From Azadirachta indica (lineage: Eukaryota; Streptophyta; Magnoliopsida; Sapindales; Meliaceae): 64,000 nt of DNA. The position numbers were made by a program, and so were the translations under genes. Positions 23,254 through 35,762 of the stretch are shown one piece after another. The notes under the pieces were generated by a model that did no database searches, was not told the origin of the DNA, and saw only the letters and a program-made list of their open reading frames with translations. The stretch spans positions 5,350,350 to 5,414,349 of the forward strand of contig CM040452.1 in NCBI GenBank assembly GCA_022749755.1, written 5' to 3'. The first letter of the stretch is position 1, and each line of letters starts with the position of its first letter.

Positions 23254-24960
23254 GTTAAAACTGCAATAGTTCCAAGTATATGTCAGGCAATACGATAAAA
23301 GAAATCCGGCCTCAAATGTACATATAAATTGGACAATGTTCAATGAACCCGATAACCAACTGTGCACTACCATTGCAATTTTTGGAATTGACAAATAAGA
23401 ACAAATAAGCATTTTTTGAAAATTATTATACCACTCAAGTAAATAAAATGCACTAGACAGATAATCAAATGCATGGATCATAATTTTCAAGGAAGAAACA
23501 AAAGGCATAAAGCCATCTCCAATTTTCCTCAAGCCTATTTGATAGAATTCTGTCAACCATACAATGAAATGAACCTTTCTTTTCTTTGGGTACTAAGAAA
23601 GGGAAAAGGGGTGCATTTTGAAACCCAAAAAAACAAAAAACATCATGAACTATCGGGAAAGGAACCTGGTTCTTCCAGCTAATTTCCCAAATATATATTC
23701 AACAAGGCCCCTACCCCTCTTCTTTGACTCACATTTTTTGTGATTTACAAAAGCTAGATCATTTCTCTTTCCTTTAGGAATAAATGAAGTACATAATGTA
23801 GCTTTGTCAAATAAGTTACAAAGAAATAAATAACATATGTAACTTATTTGGCAAAGCAACATTTGAAGATAATTAGAAAAGAAAAGGGGTAACCCACTGG
23901 ATATTTGTTATAATATATCTGATGTAAATGTCAATTCAAAAACTTGGACAAACAAAAAGGTTTATACTATCAACGTAAATTTATAACTTTATAGGTATTT
24001 AAGTTGATTAGATATTTGATTACGAGTCTAGCTAATTTAAATTTAAAGGTTATAAGCTAAACCAATTCACAGTCCAAGGCCATATCTGTTCTCAATTAAT
24101 CAACAAGCTACAAGTTTTTATCAAGTAGATTGGAATTGATCAAACCACATTTCCCTGACCCCCTATGGGCAAATTAATGATCACAATGAAAGAAATAAAC
24201 AAATCAAGAAAAGAACAGAAAAAGGAATTACAGTCCCCTTTAAGGGAAGAGACAAGACTCAAAAAGAAAGTTCAATTTCACACATGATTCACCATTGCCA
24301 AAGCCCTTCCTAGTTCTCTTTTTCCAGTTCAACAAAAGCAGTGCCGTTTTCCAGCTATTTCTAAGCAATTGAAAGTTATTTCTAACAAATTTCAGACTTC
24401 TTTCCAGATCATAATAAATCTACACATCAAAACAGCAAACCAGCAAGACTGCAAAAACCCATCTTTTGCTTTAACTTAAATCAAAACCCGAACAAACTCA
24501 GTTACAAAAATTGGTCCAAATCCAAGTTTCAATTTATGTTCTTTGCCTCGTTTTTCTCAACAAATTTCTTTCATTTTTGAAAAAGAAAAAGCCCAAACGT
24601 ATGTCGATAATATTCCCACATGAGATTACACAACATAAAAAAATTCCGAGAATAAAACAAATAAAAACCCTAAAAATCGAAACCGCCCAGAGACTCTCAT
24701 CTCACATCAATAGCGGATTCAATAAGATTACTAATACAAACGATAAAATCTGTAAAGAAACAGACAATGAAAAATAATAAAGAGAGAACTAACCAATCTG
24801 AGCTTGACCGAAGCCACGAAAAATGTGTTCAATTATCGAAATTTGGATGCTTTCGTCACTGCCTGGATCAAGTAGAGAGCCATTTATATGTGGACATCTG
24901 CATATTCGTGTAAATCAGACGGGTGGATCCGGCTTTGGTGGAGCGGATCATCATAGTCTT
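23254..24960 (-). other. 5'-leader intron and untranslated exon of the 80-aa gene
   Basis: Read on the minus strand, a probable untranslated exon (about 24794 to ~24950) ends in a GTTAGT-type donor near 24793. An intron of about 1.5 kb then runs to the acceptor at ~23261. No coding frame in the interval looks real. The intron is inferred from splice signals only. Confidence 0.5.
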
Positions 24961-25729
24961 ACTTGCCTCGGCCCAGGCCCAATCCAATCGGTCGTACCTT
25001 TGCTTTCTTTTTCATTTACATTCTCTTTTGGCGTAATTCAATTTAATAAAAATTGGAATTTTTAATCGTACATACGGAGAGCAATGCAAATTTATAATTA
25101 TTTTAGGTCTAAATTTTTGTTCAAAATATTTGGTTAAATATTATTAACCCTTTATGCAAAAAAATGATTATAGAATAATACAAAAAAAGAAAAATTCAAA
25201 TTCAAATTTCGCTCGTCTCTGTGTGTGTATAGATATATATATATATATATAATATATATTATTTCAAGATAGCTTTTGTTCGAATTTCTCTCACACGTGT
25301 TGTGTTACACATGAATTTTATAGTTTTAAATTATAAATTTGTCAATTTATACTTGTTAAATAATAAAACTTGATTAAAAAAATAAAATTACCGTACTGAT
25401 TTTTTGTTTAGAAAATGAAAAGCAATTTTTAAAAATGTATTCAAAGGCACTCAAATATTCTACATTTATTTATTTATTTATTAAATGATTTTCCAATGCT
25501 TATGAAAATCAAATATCTTGATTTGACCGAAAGGAGGATCGTAAAAACTCATATTCTCTGCTGAAAAGCTTGGAACCAAATCAAAAGACTAAAAAGCTAT
25601 AAAACAAAAAAGGAGCAAACATGGTGATTTCTACAAGTGAGAAAACTTCAAGCCAACCTCTTTAGCTAAGAAGTTTTACACCAAATATCATGCATTGAAA
25701 CAAAGACTCATTTGCATAATTTCTTCCTC
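24961..25729. other. Spacer with promoter of the 80-aa gene and 3' end of coiled-coil gene
   Basis: AT-rich, with a (TA)n run near 25231-25259. The last ~150 bases are likely the 3' UTR of the minus-strand coiled-coil gene. Nothing else recognised. Confidence 0.45.
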
Positions 25730-28132
25730 TCAAAACTTGTTCTCTGCATTTGAATTTGAATGCAAAGGATGAACAACTGCTTTGCTGTTCTGCCTTACTG
25801 ATGGTGATGACAGGTTACCGATATCTCCCAATGGTGATCGTTTTTGAGCCACATTTCCGCTGCTGCACGCATTTGCTTTCCTTCTTCCATCGCGTAAGAC
25901 CTCTCTCTGCCTGGTGACATTGTCATTTGCGCGATCATTTTCCTTCAATCGACAAACTAGTACTCGTTTTTCCGTCTCATTTTGAGCATCTGTAGCAGGT
26001 GGTGGTGAAGTTCTTCCCCTTGTTGGTTCAGTAACTTGGTCCTTCTTCAACCATTCAATCTCCTTTCGAAGCAAACTCACTTGTGCTTGCAGCTCTTTTG
26101 CCTTGGTTTCCGAAGAGATAGCCTTTTGCCTCCATTCTTGTACCTAAAGAGAAAGCAAGCATACAAACTCACAAACTTCAAAAAATTTCCTTCCTCTACC
26201 AAGTCGGTGTAGTTGCACATCGTGCGAATGTGGGAAAGGAGGAAATGGTTGAGCTAGATCTTACCTCAGAAACTAAAGATTGAATCTGATAATCTGAATC
26301 GAGCGCACGATCTTCCCAAAAATCTCGAGAAGCTTGCAATTCTTCCATCTCGTTCCTCACTTCCCCCAGCATCTCTTGCATTTGAGACCACTGTTCTGTT
26401 TCAGCTCGAACTTGCTCCACAATCCTTCGCACTACAGCCCTGCAATGTCCGGAACATACCCTTTCCTCCTGCGAAAGAAAATTTCTGTCAATCTCTAGGC
26501 AGTAAATGGAGAAACTACAATGCATTTGTTCTAAATGATTCTGGTAATATCAATATAACAGAACATACTCATTCGGCAAAGCTTATATCACTCAACCAAA
26601 TTTAATGAAATTTACTAGGCCTCCACGGCAACCAATGCGTTAACAAAGCGTGTATCGCGATCATTAAAATATCTTACCAATTCAAGGATTGGCATTTTAG
26701 CAAACAATACTTTCCTTTGTCTACTTAGCAATGCTAGTTGATTAAAGAACTAAACTAACATCCACTTGAACCAAAATGAAACTTGTCCAACCTGGAACCA
26801 CACTGATCTAGCAGACTTTGGAGCTCCAGGTCCAGCACCATTTTTTGTAAACAAATGATGCATAAACATAATTGACAGAGACAAACCAGGGACTTTTATT
26901 ACCTTGTGTGGTTGTCGTTTTGGTGATGAAGATACATCAGGAACTTCAACTCGCTTAGAAGTGGAGGTAGAACTGGCAGCAGAACTGTTGGCTGTAGACA
27001 GCATTGAACCATATTCCTCCTTCATTCTCTCTAACAACGTGCCTTTCGACATACCTTCCATTTTCCTTCTCAGAATCTCCATCTGCACATAATTCTCAAA
27101 TCATAATTAATTAATCATTTAACTAAAGAAAATGCAATGCAACAGTCACATTGCTAGTACGAAACAAGGAGAAATTTAATTCTTACATGGCAGTTTTCAT
27201 TTGAAGCAAAGCTCTCCCCAGCTCTGCAACTGGTTTGAATTGACAAGCTTGCTCCTGCCATCTCTCGAATTTCCTTAACACATGCCTCATCTGATGTTCC
27301 TCGAACTTTAACTAGCCTTTTTTGAAGAAGAGATGCTTGTTTATCAAAATTACTACAACTTTTAACCTCTGAATACTTCACTCCTGATCTTCTTTGCAGC
27401 TTCTCCAGTTTCTCTGTCAAATTATAAATCTCGTCTTCCAACACTGCGATCACATTCTCCCCATCACAAATCTTATTTCTTCCCTACAAAGTCAATTAAA
27501 TTTCAGAACAAATTAGCCTAACACAAAGAGTAAAGTTATTAAGCAGAAATAAATAATAATGGATTACAAGCCATTGCTTTCATTTTCGCACATTTTCTTT
27601 GCTACCAAACATACCCTTAAACCCCATTTAACATACATAATGAAGAAAAGTAAAAAGCAAAGAGAGAAATTAAAGGAGAAAAACTAACAGAAACCAGAGA
27701 TTGAACAGCAGATCTCAGAAGCCTCTCAACCTGAACTCTTCTCCTCTCCATTTTCTTAACAGCAACTTCTCTTTCAATCCTCAAAAGATTACACTCAGCT
27801 CTCAACATCTCAGCCTGAAACCTCCATTTCTCTTTCTCCACATCTCCAACTCCATTACTACTCTCCCTAATTTCCTCCACTCTCCCCCTCCTCTCCTCGC
27901 ATTCCCCACCTGCATTCGCCATCATAACAGGAACACTGACCCCTCTTGAAAACTCCCTCTCCTGATCAAACAACATCTCAAGTTTCCCAGTCCTTTCCCT
28001 TGGTTTCGCAGAAAGATTACTCTTCACCACCTTCTTCCTCGGCCTCCGCGGCAACTGCAGGATTCTCGGCGTCGGCTGTGCCTGCTGCATGTACTGCCAT
28101 TTCGGCCTTCTTGTTACAGACATCTTCTCCAT
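25730..28132 (-). CDS. Coiled-coil protein of unknown function (512 aa)
   Basis: Five exons on the minus strand, 28132-27689, 27483-27187, 27082-26903, 26468-26265 and 26143-25730, with canonical GT/AG sites and phase 0 at every junction, give 512 aa. The N-terminus is basic (RRPRKKVVKSNLSAKPRERT), suggesting nuclear or cytoskeletal placement. Residues ~95-180 form a strong coiled coil (EKWRFQAEMLRAECNLLRIE and following). A second helical stretch, VRNEMEELQASRDFWEDRAL, lies in exon 4 and a third, ELQAQVSLLRKEIEWLKKDQ, in exon 5. The C-terminus is Ser/Asn-rich and contains RSPLGDIGNL. No catalytic motif is present. It resembles plant coiled-coil proteins annotated as myosin- or golgin-related, but I do not recognise the family. 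Met1 at 28132 is the first in-frame ATG; MSVTRR three codons later is an alternative. Confidence 0.85.
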
Positions 28133-28982
28133 GCAAACAACACACCCTCCTCAGCTTCAAAACAACTTCAAAATGCCATAATTTAGTAGAGCTTAAAAAA
28201 TGAACCGATTACAACAGTTCATAATTCAAACTGCAGATAAAAGAAAAGGAGAAAATTTTATAACATGGGAAAGAGAGCAGCGATTGGTGAAGAGAATAAT
28301 AAAGGATTAAAGAGAAGAAAGAAAGTAAAGAAGAGAGGAGAGGCGTGCAACCTCGTTAAGAGGAAGGAACAGAGATTTCAAATGAAAGCTGTGCTGTGTT
28401 GTATATGTTCTGCAGCACTGTAAATTATTTAATTTTCCTTGGAGATTGGATATATATATATATAAATATATTATGGAAAAGAGAGAAGAATATGTATGTG
28501 GGATTTTTTTTTTTTTTTTCAGTTAACATGCATGGGAGAGTTGCGTTATTTATTAATCGAGAGAGCGTAAGGGGAAGATGACAAAAGGGGGAAGACGAAG
28601 GAATCAGTTCTCCATTATTAACGTCACAGAAATTGCCATCTTTGCAGCTGCTGCTGACGAATCATCAGCACACTTAATTCAAACTTCAGCAACTCAACAA
28701 TAATTTATTTATTTTTTTAGTTTTACCTATCTTATTTTATGAAATTATTTTTTATATATAAAAAATTTTTAAAAAAATTTATATTTATAATCATTTTAAA
28801 AAGTTGCAACTTTTGTTTTAAAGAAAAGCTCATTTAATTATCTGATTTTTTAAAATTTTTGGATTGTAATATTTTGTGACGAGTGATTAATAATGAGACA
28901 TTAGTGTCAAAATTAAATTTAATTAATCAATGATGAATTATGATAATATCAAATTAAATGAATTTTTATTCAGATTATCGAG

Positions 28983-28988
28983 TTTTTT

Positions 28989-29019
<31 letters not shown>

Positions 29020-29020
29020 G
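28983..29020 (+). repeat. T16-G22 homopolymer junction
   Basis: Sixteen T followed directly by twenty-two G. The G22 run is far longer than any other G run in this AT-rich window and could form a G-quadruplex. It may equally be a sequencing or gap-filling artefact. Confidence 0.9.
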
Positions 29021-30154
29021 AAGGATTGGAGAATGATAAACAAATAATGTTTGAACTGAAAAGGAGTAGAGAAGTCACAGTCTCACAAACAACAAGGAGT
29101 GAATCAGCGGCTGAGTCGAGTGTTAATTTTAACGGCAAACTTCACTTTAAAAATGATTAAAGATTTAATTAATTAATTAAATTGAATTGAGCTAACACAA
29201 AATCAAAATCTCCTGCTCCGTGCCGTTAAAGGTACTGCACTAGTAAATTGATTATTCCATCCAGGCAACTGACATTTTAAAATTTTATCAATAAAGACAT
29301 AGTTTATCTATTTATATCAAATAAGTCCACAATCTCTTAGAGTAAATATACGGTTCAAACAGAACTCACACACTCAATCGGAGAACGGATTTAGATTATT
29401 TTCTTACAATATTTATAAAAAAAAATAATTTCAAAAATCTCTCTCTAATTTAGTTTCAATTTGAATAATATTTAATCTTTAAATCTCTCATGTTATTTTA
29501 TTATTTAAATTAACAACACCCACTTAACAACTAAGAAAATTTGTTCAAGAAAAACACTTTGCAAGAATGAATTTAGTAGAATTATCTAATAAAAAAATGT
29601 CATAATTTTTAATTATTGTATATTAATTATATAAGAATGAATCATAATCCTTTTAACTTTTACACATTTTTTATATTATTGATAAACTACTAAATTTTTA
29701 TACCTTTAATAATTGAAATTGCATCTCATAATATATGAGAAGTGACCAATAATTCTATAAATTATTAGATATATGTACTTTCAATTATTAAAATTAAACC
29801 TAATTTATATAATTAATAGTGATAGTTAATATGCATATAAAATATAATATTAACTATTAAAAGTAAGTAGATCAAAGAATTTACAAACGATATAAATGAT
29901 AGTATAAAGTTAAGGAACTAATAACTCTTCCTTTATATATAATATGGTAAAAATTTATTGGATAAATATACTAATGATGTCATATATTCATCTATTATTA
30001 TGTTCCTATTTGAAAAAGTTTAAAAACACAGGGATTTAGAAGTTATAATTCAATTAATTTAATTCTGAAAGAGAGAGAATGTGACAAGGCACATTCTTCT
30101 TTAGGTTTCGTCTGCAGTGAAGTACTTCTCTTTACCGAGCAATAGCCACTGGGG

Positions 30155-30156
<2 letters not shown>

Positions 30157-30204
<48 letters not shown>
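30157..30204 (+). repeat. (TC)24 microsatellite
   Basis: A perfect 48-base TC run. CT-rich tracts of this kind are common in plant 5' UTRs and core promoters, but no gene starts convincingly downstream of this one. Confidence 0.95.
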
Positions 30205-30207
<3 letters not shown>

Positions 30208-33200
30208 CTTCACGTAACTCTTCCTCTTCCTTTCCTCTCTATTTCACCATTTTCAGAGAAGACAATTTTACGAAACCCTATGAATCTTTTCCCCTATTAT
30301 TTACAAGGGAGAATGGCCGATTACCCTTTAATTTTTAGTTAACACTCTCTTAAAGCTTTTTTTTTTTAATATCTTATTATTTTTTTTAAATTTCAATTTT
30401 ATTCTTCAATAATTTTAATATAAACCATTAAATTAAAATTAATTAAATAATAAAATCAAAAATATTTAAATTACTGAAAGATAAAATCAAAACTTAATAG
30501 TAGTAAAATAGTAAAAAATATATAAAAAAAAAATAATAAAATATTACCTAAAAAATAAAGGGATAATTGAATATTTTTCCCATTTATAATATAATACCTT
30601 TCCTCTCGCCATTGCAACGTCAAGAAATTCAAGAGACCACGCACCCTTAAGTCTATCTTTCTTGGAAAATATATATATATATATATATATTAATAATTGT
30701 TCAAATCTATAGTTATACATGAAATAATAATCCTTAAATTAGTTCTATTACAACACAATTTACATGTTTATAATCAATTCTTTAATAGTATTAACGGTAC
30801 ATGATACTATTAATTGATGACAAAGATAAATAATATAAATTATGTAACAACTAATATTATCGTATCATATCAATTTATCTCTTATAATTTATAAATAAAA
30901 TTTATAATCTTAACATTTTTCATTTTTCTTTTAAGAGATAGGCGTTTATGAAGTAATAATATTAAAGAATATAAATTATATTTATATAAATTGATACAAT
31001 ACTTTATATTGTTTGTTGTCTATCTCATATACTCTTTTTTTTTTCACTCTAAAAAATATAAGATATATAACAATTATGCAACGCTGTTATTTCAATTTGT
31101 ATTACACACACTGTATAAGAAATTAAGTTTGTATATTATAGTACTATTGTTTTTGAGGAATCAATCTATGTTAAATTGTACGTAGACAAGTGTTATTCTT
31201 GATTATTTAATTAAGAGAGGATTATACTTACTTTTAATATATGATAAATTTACTCACCTACTTTACTTGTAAATTAAAAAATATATTAATTTATTTCAAA
31301 CATATATTAAATTGATTTGTGATAAAATTTTTTGATATTTGATATTGAAAAAATAGTCATAGTTATTATAATTATGAATAATTCTACCGTTAAAGGTGTT
31401 AATATTGAATTTCAAATTAAAATTAACTTAATTTATTTATAAACTAGTGGGGATGGTGGCATTTTTCAAAAATTAAATAAAACAAATTAACTATCACAAG
31501 TTGTAATGTCTGCTTTAGTGATTATATTAATTAATTAATTGCATAAATCTCCTCTTAACAATTTAATTGAGACCTTAACCAAGTCAACATGGGTTATAAA
31601 AAAAATAATAATTAATTACTATTATTTTAAATAGAAGTAAAGGACACTTTTGTCTTATATAACGGAGCTTATGTTCTTGTCTTCTTCAAAATCAATGTGT
31701 TAAGAATCTAAGGTTTTTCTTTTCTGCAAATAATAATAAATAATATTAATAAAATATTTGATTGGGCATGCAAACCATACGTTTCAAATTATAATAAGGC
31801 CATGTTTGGACATGAAGAATCTTATTTTAATTCTCTAGAATTCAAATTTTCTTTTTTTATTCTTTGTTTCTAATATTGGTTAATTTAGTAAGAAGGGATT
31901 TCTAAATTAAGTAATTAAGTTGTAAAACTAATACAAAATATTTTTCTAGCTTTTTTTTTTAAGCACGAGATCTTAAACTTTGGGTAATAAATAAAGAGTT
32001 ATTCTATTGTACAATTGATGGATAATATTTATAAAAAATAAAAAATTTCTAACATAATTTATATATTATCTCTACTTTAAGTTGACCATTTAACTGTATT
32101 TTGAATAATTTAATAATTCAAATACAGCAATTATATCATATAACAACTACATTATAGCTTTATAAATACAACGATCATCAATTAGTCATATATATTTTGA
32201 ACACAATGACTAAAATTCTTACTCCATACAAAATTAGTTGATACATATTGATTATAACCATATATTAAAGAAAATTGAGCTAATATAATATAATATTATT
32301 TTAATAAATTATATAATTTATTAAAATAATATCATATTATATATATATATTTAAAAATAGGCGGTTTTTACTCTCCAACAAAAAATTTTAATTAATTCAA
32401 TTGATAAATTTTTGTTGATAGCTCTATACATTTGAGATTGAATTTGTTTATTATTACAATTTGAGTGAATTGAAAAATAATTTTTTAAAAAAACTGTAAA
32501 TTATCATCGTTAAATTAATAGTTGAGAATGGGGAAATTATTAAATAATTATCAAAACAGTAGATTTTGTGACAAGACAGTTCTCTACGGTTGGTACTGTG
32601 ACCAGCAGTACAAACGTATAGGACAATTCTCGTACTCCGCGTGTTCCCCGCCGATTTTATCGTTTTGCTGCTGTCAAATTCACCGATTATTTGAATTTCT
32701 TATGGTAACTGTATCTGTGTGTTAACAGGACCCGAATGTAAATCCAAGTACTGACCCGGGTGCTGATTCTCCTGTCGTTTGTTAAAATTAAACGACACCG
32801 TTGAATACTATTGCCTTGCAATTTTGCCATATTTTAATACATTTTAAGAGAGTTTTTCACTACCAATTTGCAACAAAATTATATTTTCAAAGTTCATGGG
32901 GAAACGTTACAATGGATTGTTTACAAATTTGTCCTACTATATGAATTTATTATTATAATATTACTTCTTTAATTAATTGAAATGTTAGTTTATTTCAAAA
33001 TGAATTCAAAATTTAAAAATTTTTTTGTTTTGACTTAAAAAATTCTTTTGCTTTTGACACATAAGATAGATATGTGATATATAAATTTGTGCATGAAAAT
33101 TTATATGATCAAATTACACAATAATAATTTAATAAATGAAATTGTTCACTTTATAATAAACGACACTATCACGTAACATTGTATGTCTAATTTATAGTTT

Positions 33201-33964
33201 TATTTTTTATTTATAAAATTTTATAAATAATATCAATTGTGTATTATAAGATTGACATATCATTTCTATTAATTTGTGTGTGTGTATATATATATATATA
33301 TATCTATATAGAGTATAAATGATTGTCTAATTGTTATTAATATCACATTCAATATTCTTTTATATATACTACATTCATTCATTTAAAAATATAGTTTAAT
33401 TTTAGGCCATCAATATATTTATAAGAATAATAGTATTATGTAAAAAATAGAAATATTACACTTTAAAATAATTAAGTGAACAATTATCTCACACTCAAGC
33501 ATCATAATCGTAGAAGAGTGCTTGGTAACTTCTCTTTTTGAGGAGTGTTTCAACCTTTGTACTAACACCCTTTCATTTAACTATTTAGATCATTAGCAGA
33601 ACCAACTACTCTGCATCTAATAGTGGTTTTCCTTTTAGCTACCAGAAACTTCAAATTTATTTGAGCCCAAGAAATTAATCCATTGATTATTTATTACCAC
33701 AGGTATGTTTTGAGTAGTTTTATAACTTAATTATATATTATATTACTTGATACTAATATAATTTTATATAATATAGCTTATATGTATAATTTATGAATCT
33801 TGGAAATTAAGATGAAGTCTCTCGAGTTATCCAAAAGCTAATTTAACAAAATTTTGAACCAATCATGGAAAGTTGAGAAAGCATTTCTGAAAACTGAAGC
33901 TGCTAGTCCACAAAGAGCAAAAGACCATCCACAACCACAGAGTTCTAGCCAAGATAAAACAGCC

Positions 33965-34009
33965 CCACGTGGCAAAAACCCATTTGTTCTGACATCTCTA
34001 AGGATAAGG
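33965..34009 (+). promoter_or_regulatory. G-box plus I-box of a light-regulated promoter
   Basis: The palindrome CCACGTGG (33965-33972) is a perfect G-box core, and GATAAGG (34003-34009) is an I-box. They sit 145-190 bases upstream of the ATG of the photosystem II 5 kDa protein gene. This pairing is typical of light-regulated nuclear photosynthesis genes, where bZIP/bHLH factors bind the G-box. Function here is inferred from position and sequence. Confidence 0.65.
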
Positions 34010-34153
34010 AAATGGATGATGGCCTTGTAGCAATCTCCCTTTCAATCCATTTTCATGCTTGACTACATACTAATAAAGTAATTCATTTCCATCAATCTTT
34101 TGACAACAAAGAAAACGCATTGTGCAACGGAGAAAACATAAAACATTGCAGAG

Positions 34154-34489
34154 ATGGCTTCGTTGACAATGGCAGCAGCAGCATCAGCCTCATTACTGCC
34201 CGCAAACCTGACCAAAAGTCCAGCAAAAAGAGGAGTGAGTGTTGTGGCCAAGGCATCATCAAGAGCAACGGAAGGAGAGAAAATCAGCATGGAAATGAAG
34301 AACAAGGAAGAGAGCAGCAATGGGAGAAGAGAGCTTGTGTTTGCTGCAGCTGCTGCTGCTGCTGCTGCTGCTTGCTCCATTGCAAAAGTTGCAATGGCAG
34401 ATGAGCCAAAACCAGGAACTCTGGATGCTAAGAAGAAGTATGCTCCAATTTGTGTGACAATGCCAACAGCTAGAATCTGTCGCAAGTGA
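34154..34489 (+). CDS. Photosystem II 5 kDa protein precursor, chloroplast (nuclear PsbTn)
   Basis: A single exon encodes 111 aa. Residues 1-~60 look like a chloroplast transit peptide: [20 protein letters not shown], Ser/Ala-rich and basic with few acids. A hydrophobic stretch follows, [12 protein letters not shown] at ~63-74 encoded by GCT/GCA repeats, ending in VAMA-D at 79-83. That is a thylakoid-lumen signal with an AxA cleavage site. The predicted mature peptide, from Asp83, is about 29 residues: [18 protein letters not shown] and then [11 protein letters not shown], with two Cys (100 and 109) able to pair. This matches the small nuclear-encoded lumenal subunit of photosystem II. It is complete, with no frameshift. 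A light-type promoter lies upstream. Confidence 0.95.
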   Translation: MASLTMAAAASASLLPANLTKSPAKRGVSVVAKASSRATEGEKISMEMKNKEESSNGRRELVFAAAAAAAAAACSIAKVAMADEPKPGTLDAKKKYAPICVTMPTARICRK

Positions 34490-35762
34490 GAAATTTTATG
34501 ATTTTGTGTTTGATTGTTATGAGAGATCAATGTAAAAGCTGTAACCACTTTGTATCTTGGAATTGGAGAATCCCGTTTCTTTCATCTCCTCCTCCTCGTT
34601 GAATCCTTTCCCCAACTTTTGTTTTTGTCAATTTTCGTTCATGCACGAGCATAAATTGATTACAGTCCTTAATTCAATCTCTAAATTTGTAAGATTATTA
34701 TATATCTAACAAATTAGTTATTTGTTCTAAAGAAAGTAGTCCAATTGGTCAATTACTTACTTTCATTGTATTGAAATTAATAGATTAATAATCAACTCCC
34801 TTATCTCGTATTGCAAATAAATTGGTCAAGAACCATTTTTTCTTGAGGAATTTTTAACAGTAACTAATATTGGATGAAACTTAAATTCTAAATTTATATT
34901 TTAGAATTTGATGATTAGGTTGCAACTATCAACAAATACTCAGTTGGCCTGGTTGCATGATGTCCAAATCAAAACAGAGACGGCGAGAGAAATAGGAGTT
35001 CACAATCCATATCCAGAAATTTGTTTTAAAAATTGTGATTTCTGGCAGCACCCGTTGTAGCTCCAAATTCCATTACCAAAATGCAACTTCCAGAAGTTAA
35101 AAGTATATGACACAACGAAATTTAACACAAATTTAACTAAATAGAAAAGGGAAAAGGCAGAAATTCCAAAATTTGCAAGTTCACTTACTAAGACATTAAA
35201 CAATCTGTCCAGTAAGTAAATAGATTTTGCATAACAAGGCAGCCGATAAAACTGAATTAGTCTTCTCTACCATTATTTTCATTAACCACTCGTTTAACTG
35301 TGAAAGAAAGTTGGATCGGCGAATTTTGCACATCTCCACCAGGCAAAGCTAGTCAGTAATAGGTCTCCCGAATTTCACAGAAGCTGCCTGTCAAGAAATG
35401 CACGACAAACCCACAACAGGAATCCGGGAGGCTTTTGCATTCCAAGATTTAGAAGTACTATATGATCATATAAATTCTAGGACTGGAAGCTGAATAACAA
35501 AATTGATGATCAAACACCCGAAATTAAGACATTTCATTTCAGCGAATGATAAAATGAAAGTCTTAATTTTAACAAACTCAAGGAAATGGGATACAAGGGT
35601 AGTACAGATTTTGTACTTTTCTAAAGCCAAAACACACTAGCAAAACATATAGATAGAAGACGATAACAGAACCTGCTATCTATCCGTTCCAGCTGTTACC
35701 GAGTGATAACTGCGTGGAAAATGAGAGAAAGAAAGTGGGGAAGATTGACTTCCATGGCCAAC
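34490..35762. other. Convergent spacer between photosystem II gene and sulfite reductase
   Basis: Both flanking genes end here. The left ~130 bases and the right few hundred bases should be 3' UTRs. No other gene or repeat recognised. Confidence 0.5.

Larger units (their letters stand above)
28133..34153. other. Large AT-rich intergenic region (~6 kb)
   Basis: No gene recognised on either strand. The left 250 bases are the purine-rich 5' region of the coiled-coil gene. It holds a T16G22 homopolymer junction (28983-29020), a (TC)24 microsatellite (30157-30204) and (TA)n runs near 30671-30693 and 33283-33303. A locally GC-richer patch with a short unconvincing frame lies at about 32550-32800. 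The right end is the promoter of the photosystem II gene. Confidence 0.6.

Noticed and set aside
28930..29160. ORF with poly-Phe and poly-Gly
   Set aside because: Created by the T16G22 homopolymer; not a protein.
30117..30338. ORF with long Ser-Leu repeat
   Set aside because: The repeat is only the translation of the (TC)24 microsatellite; no homology or splice context.
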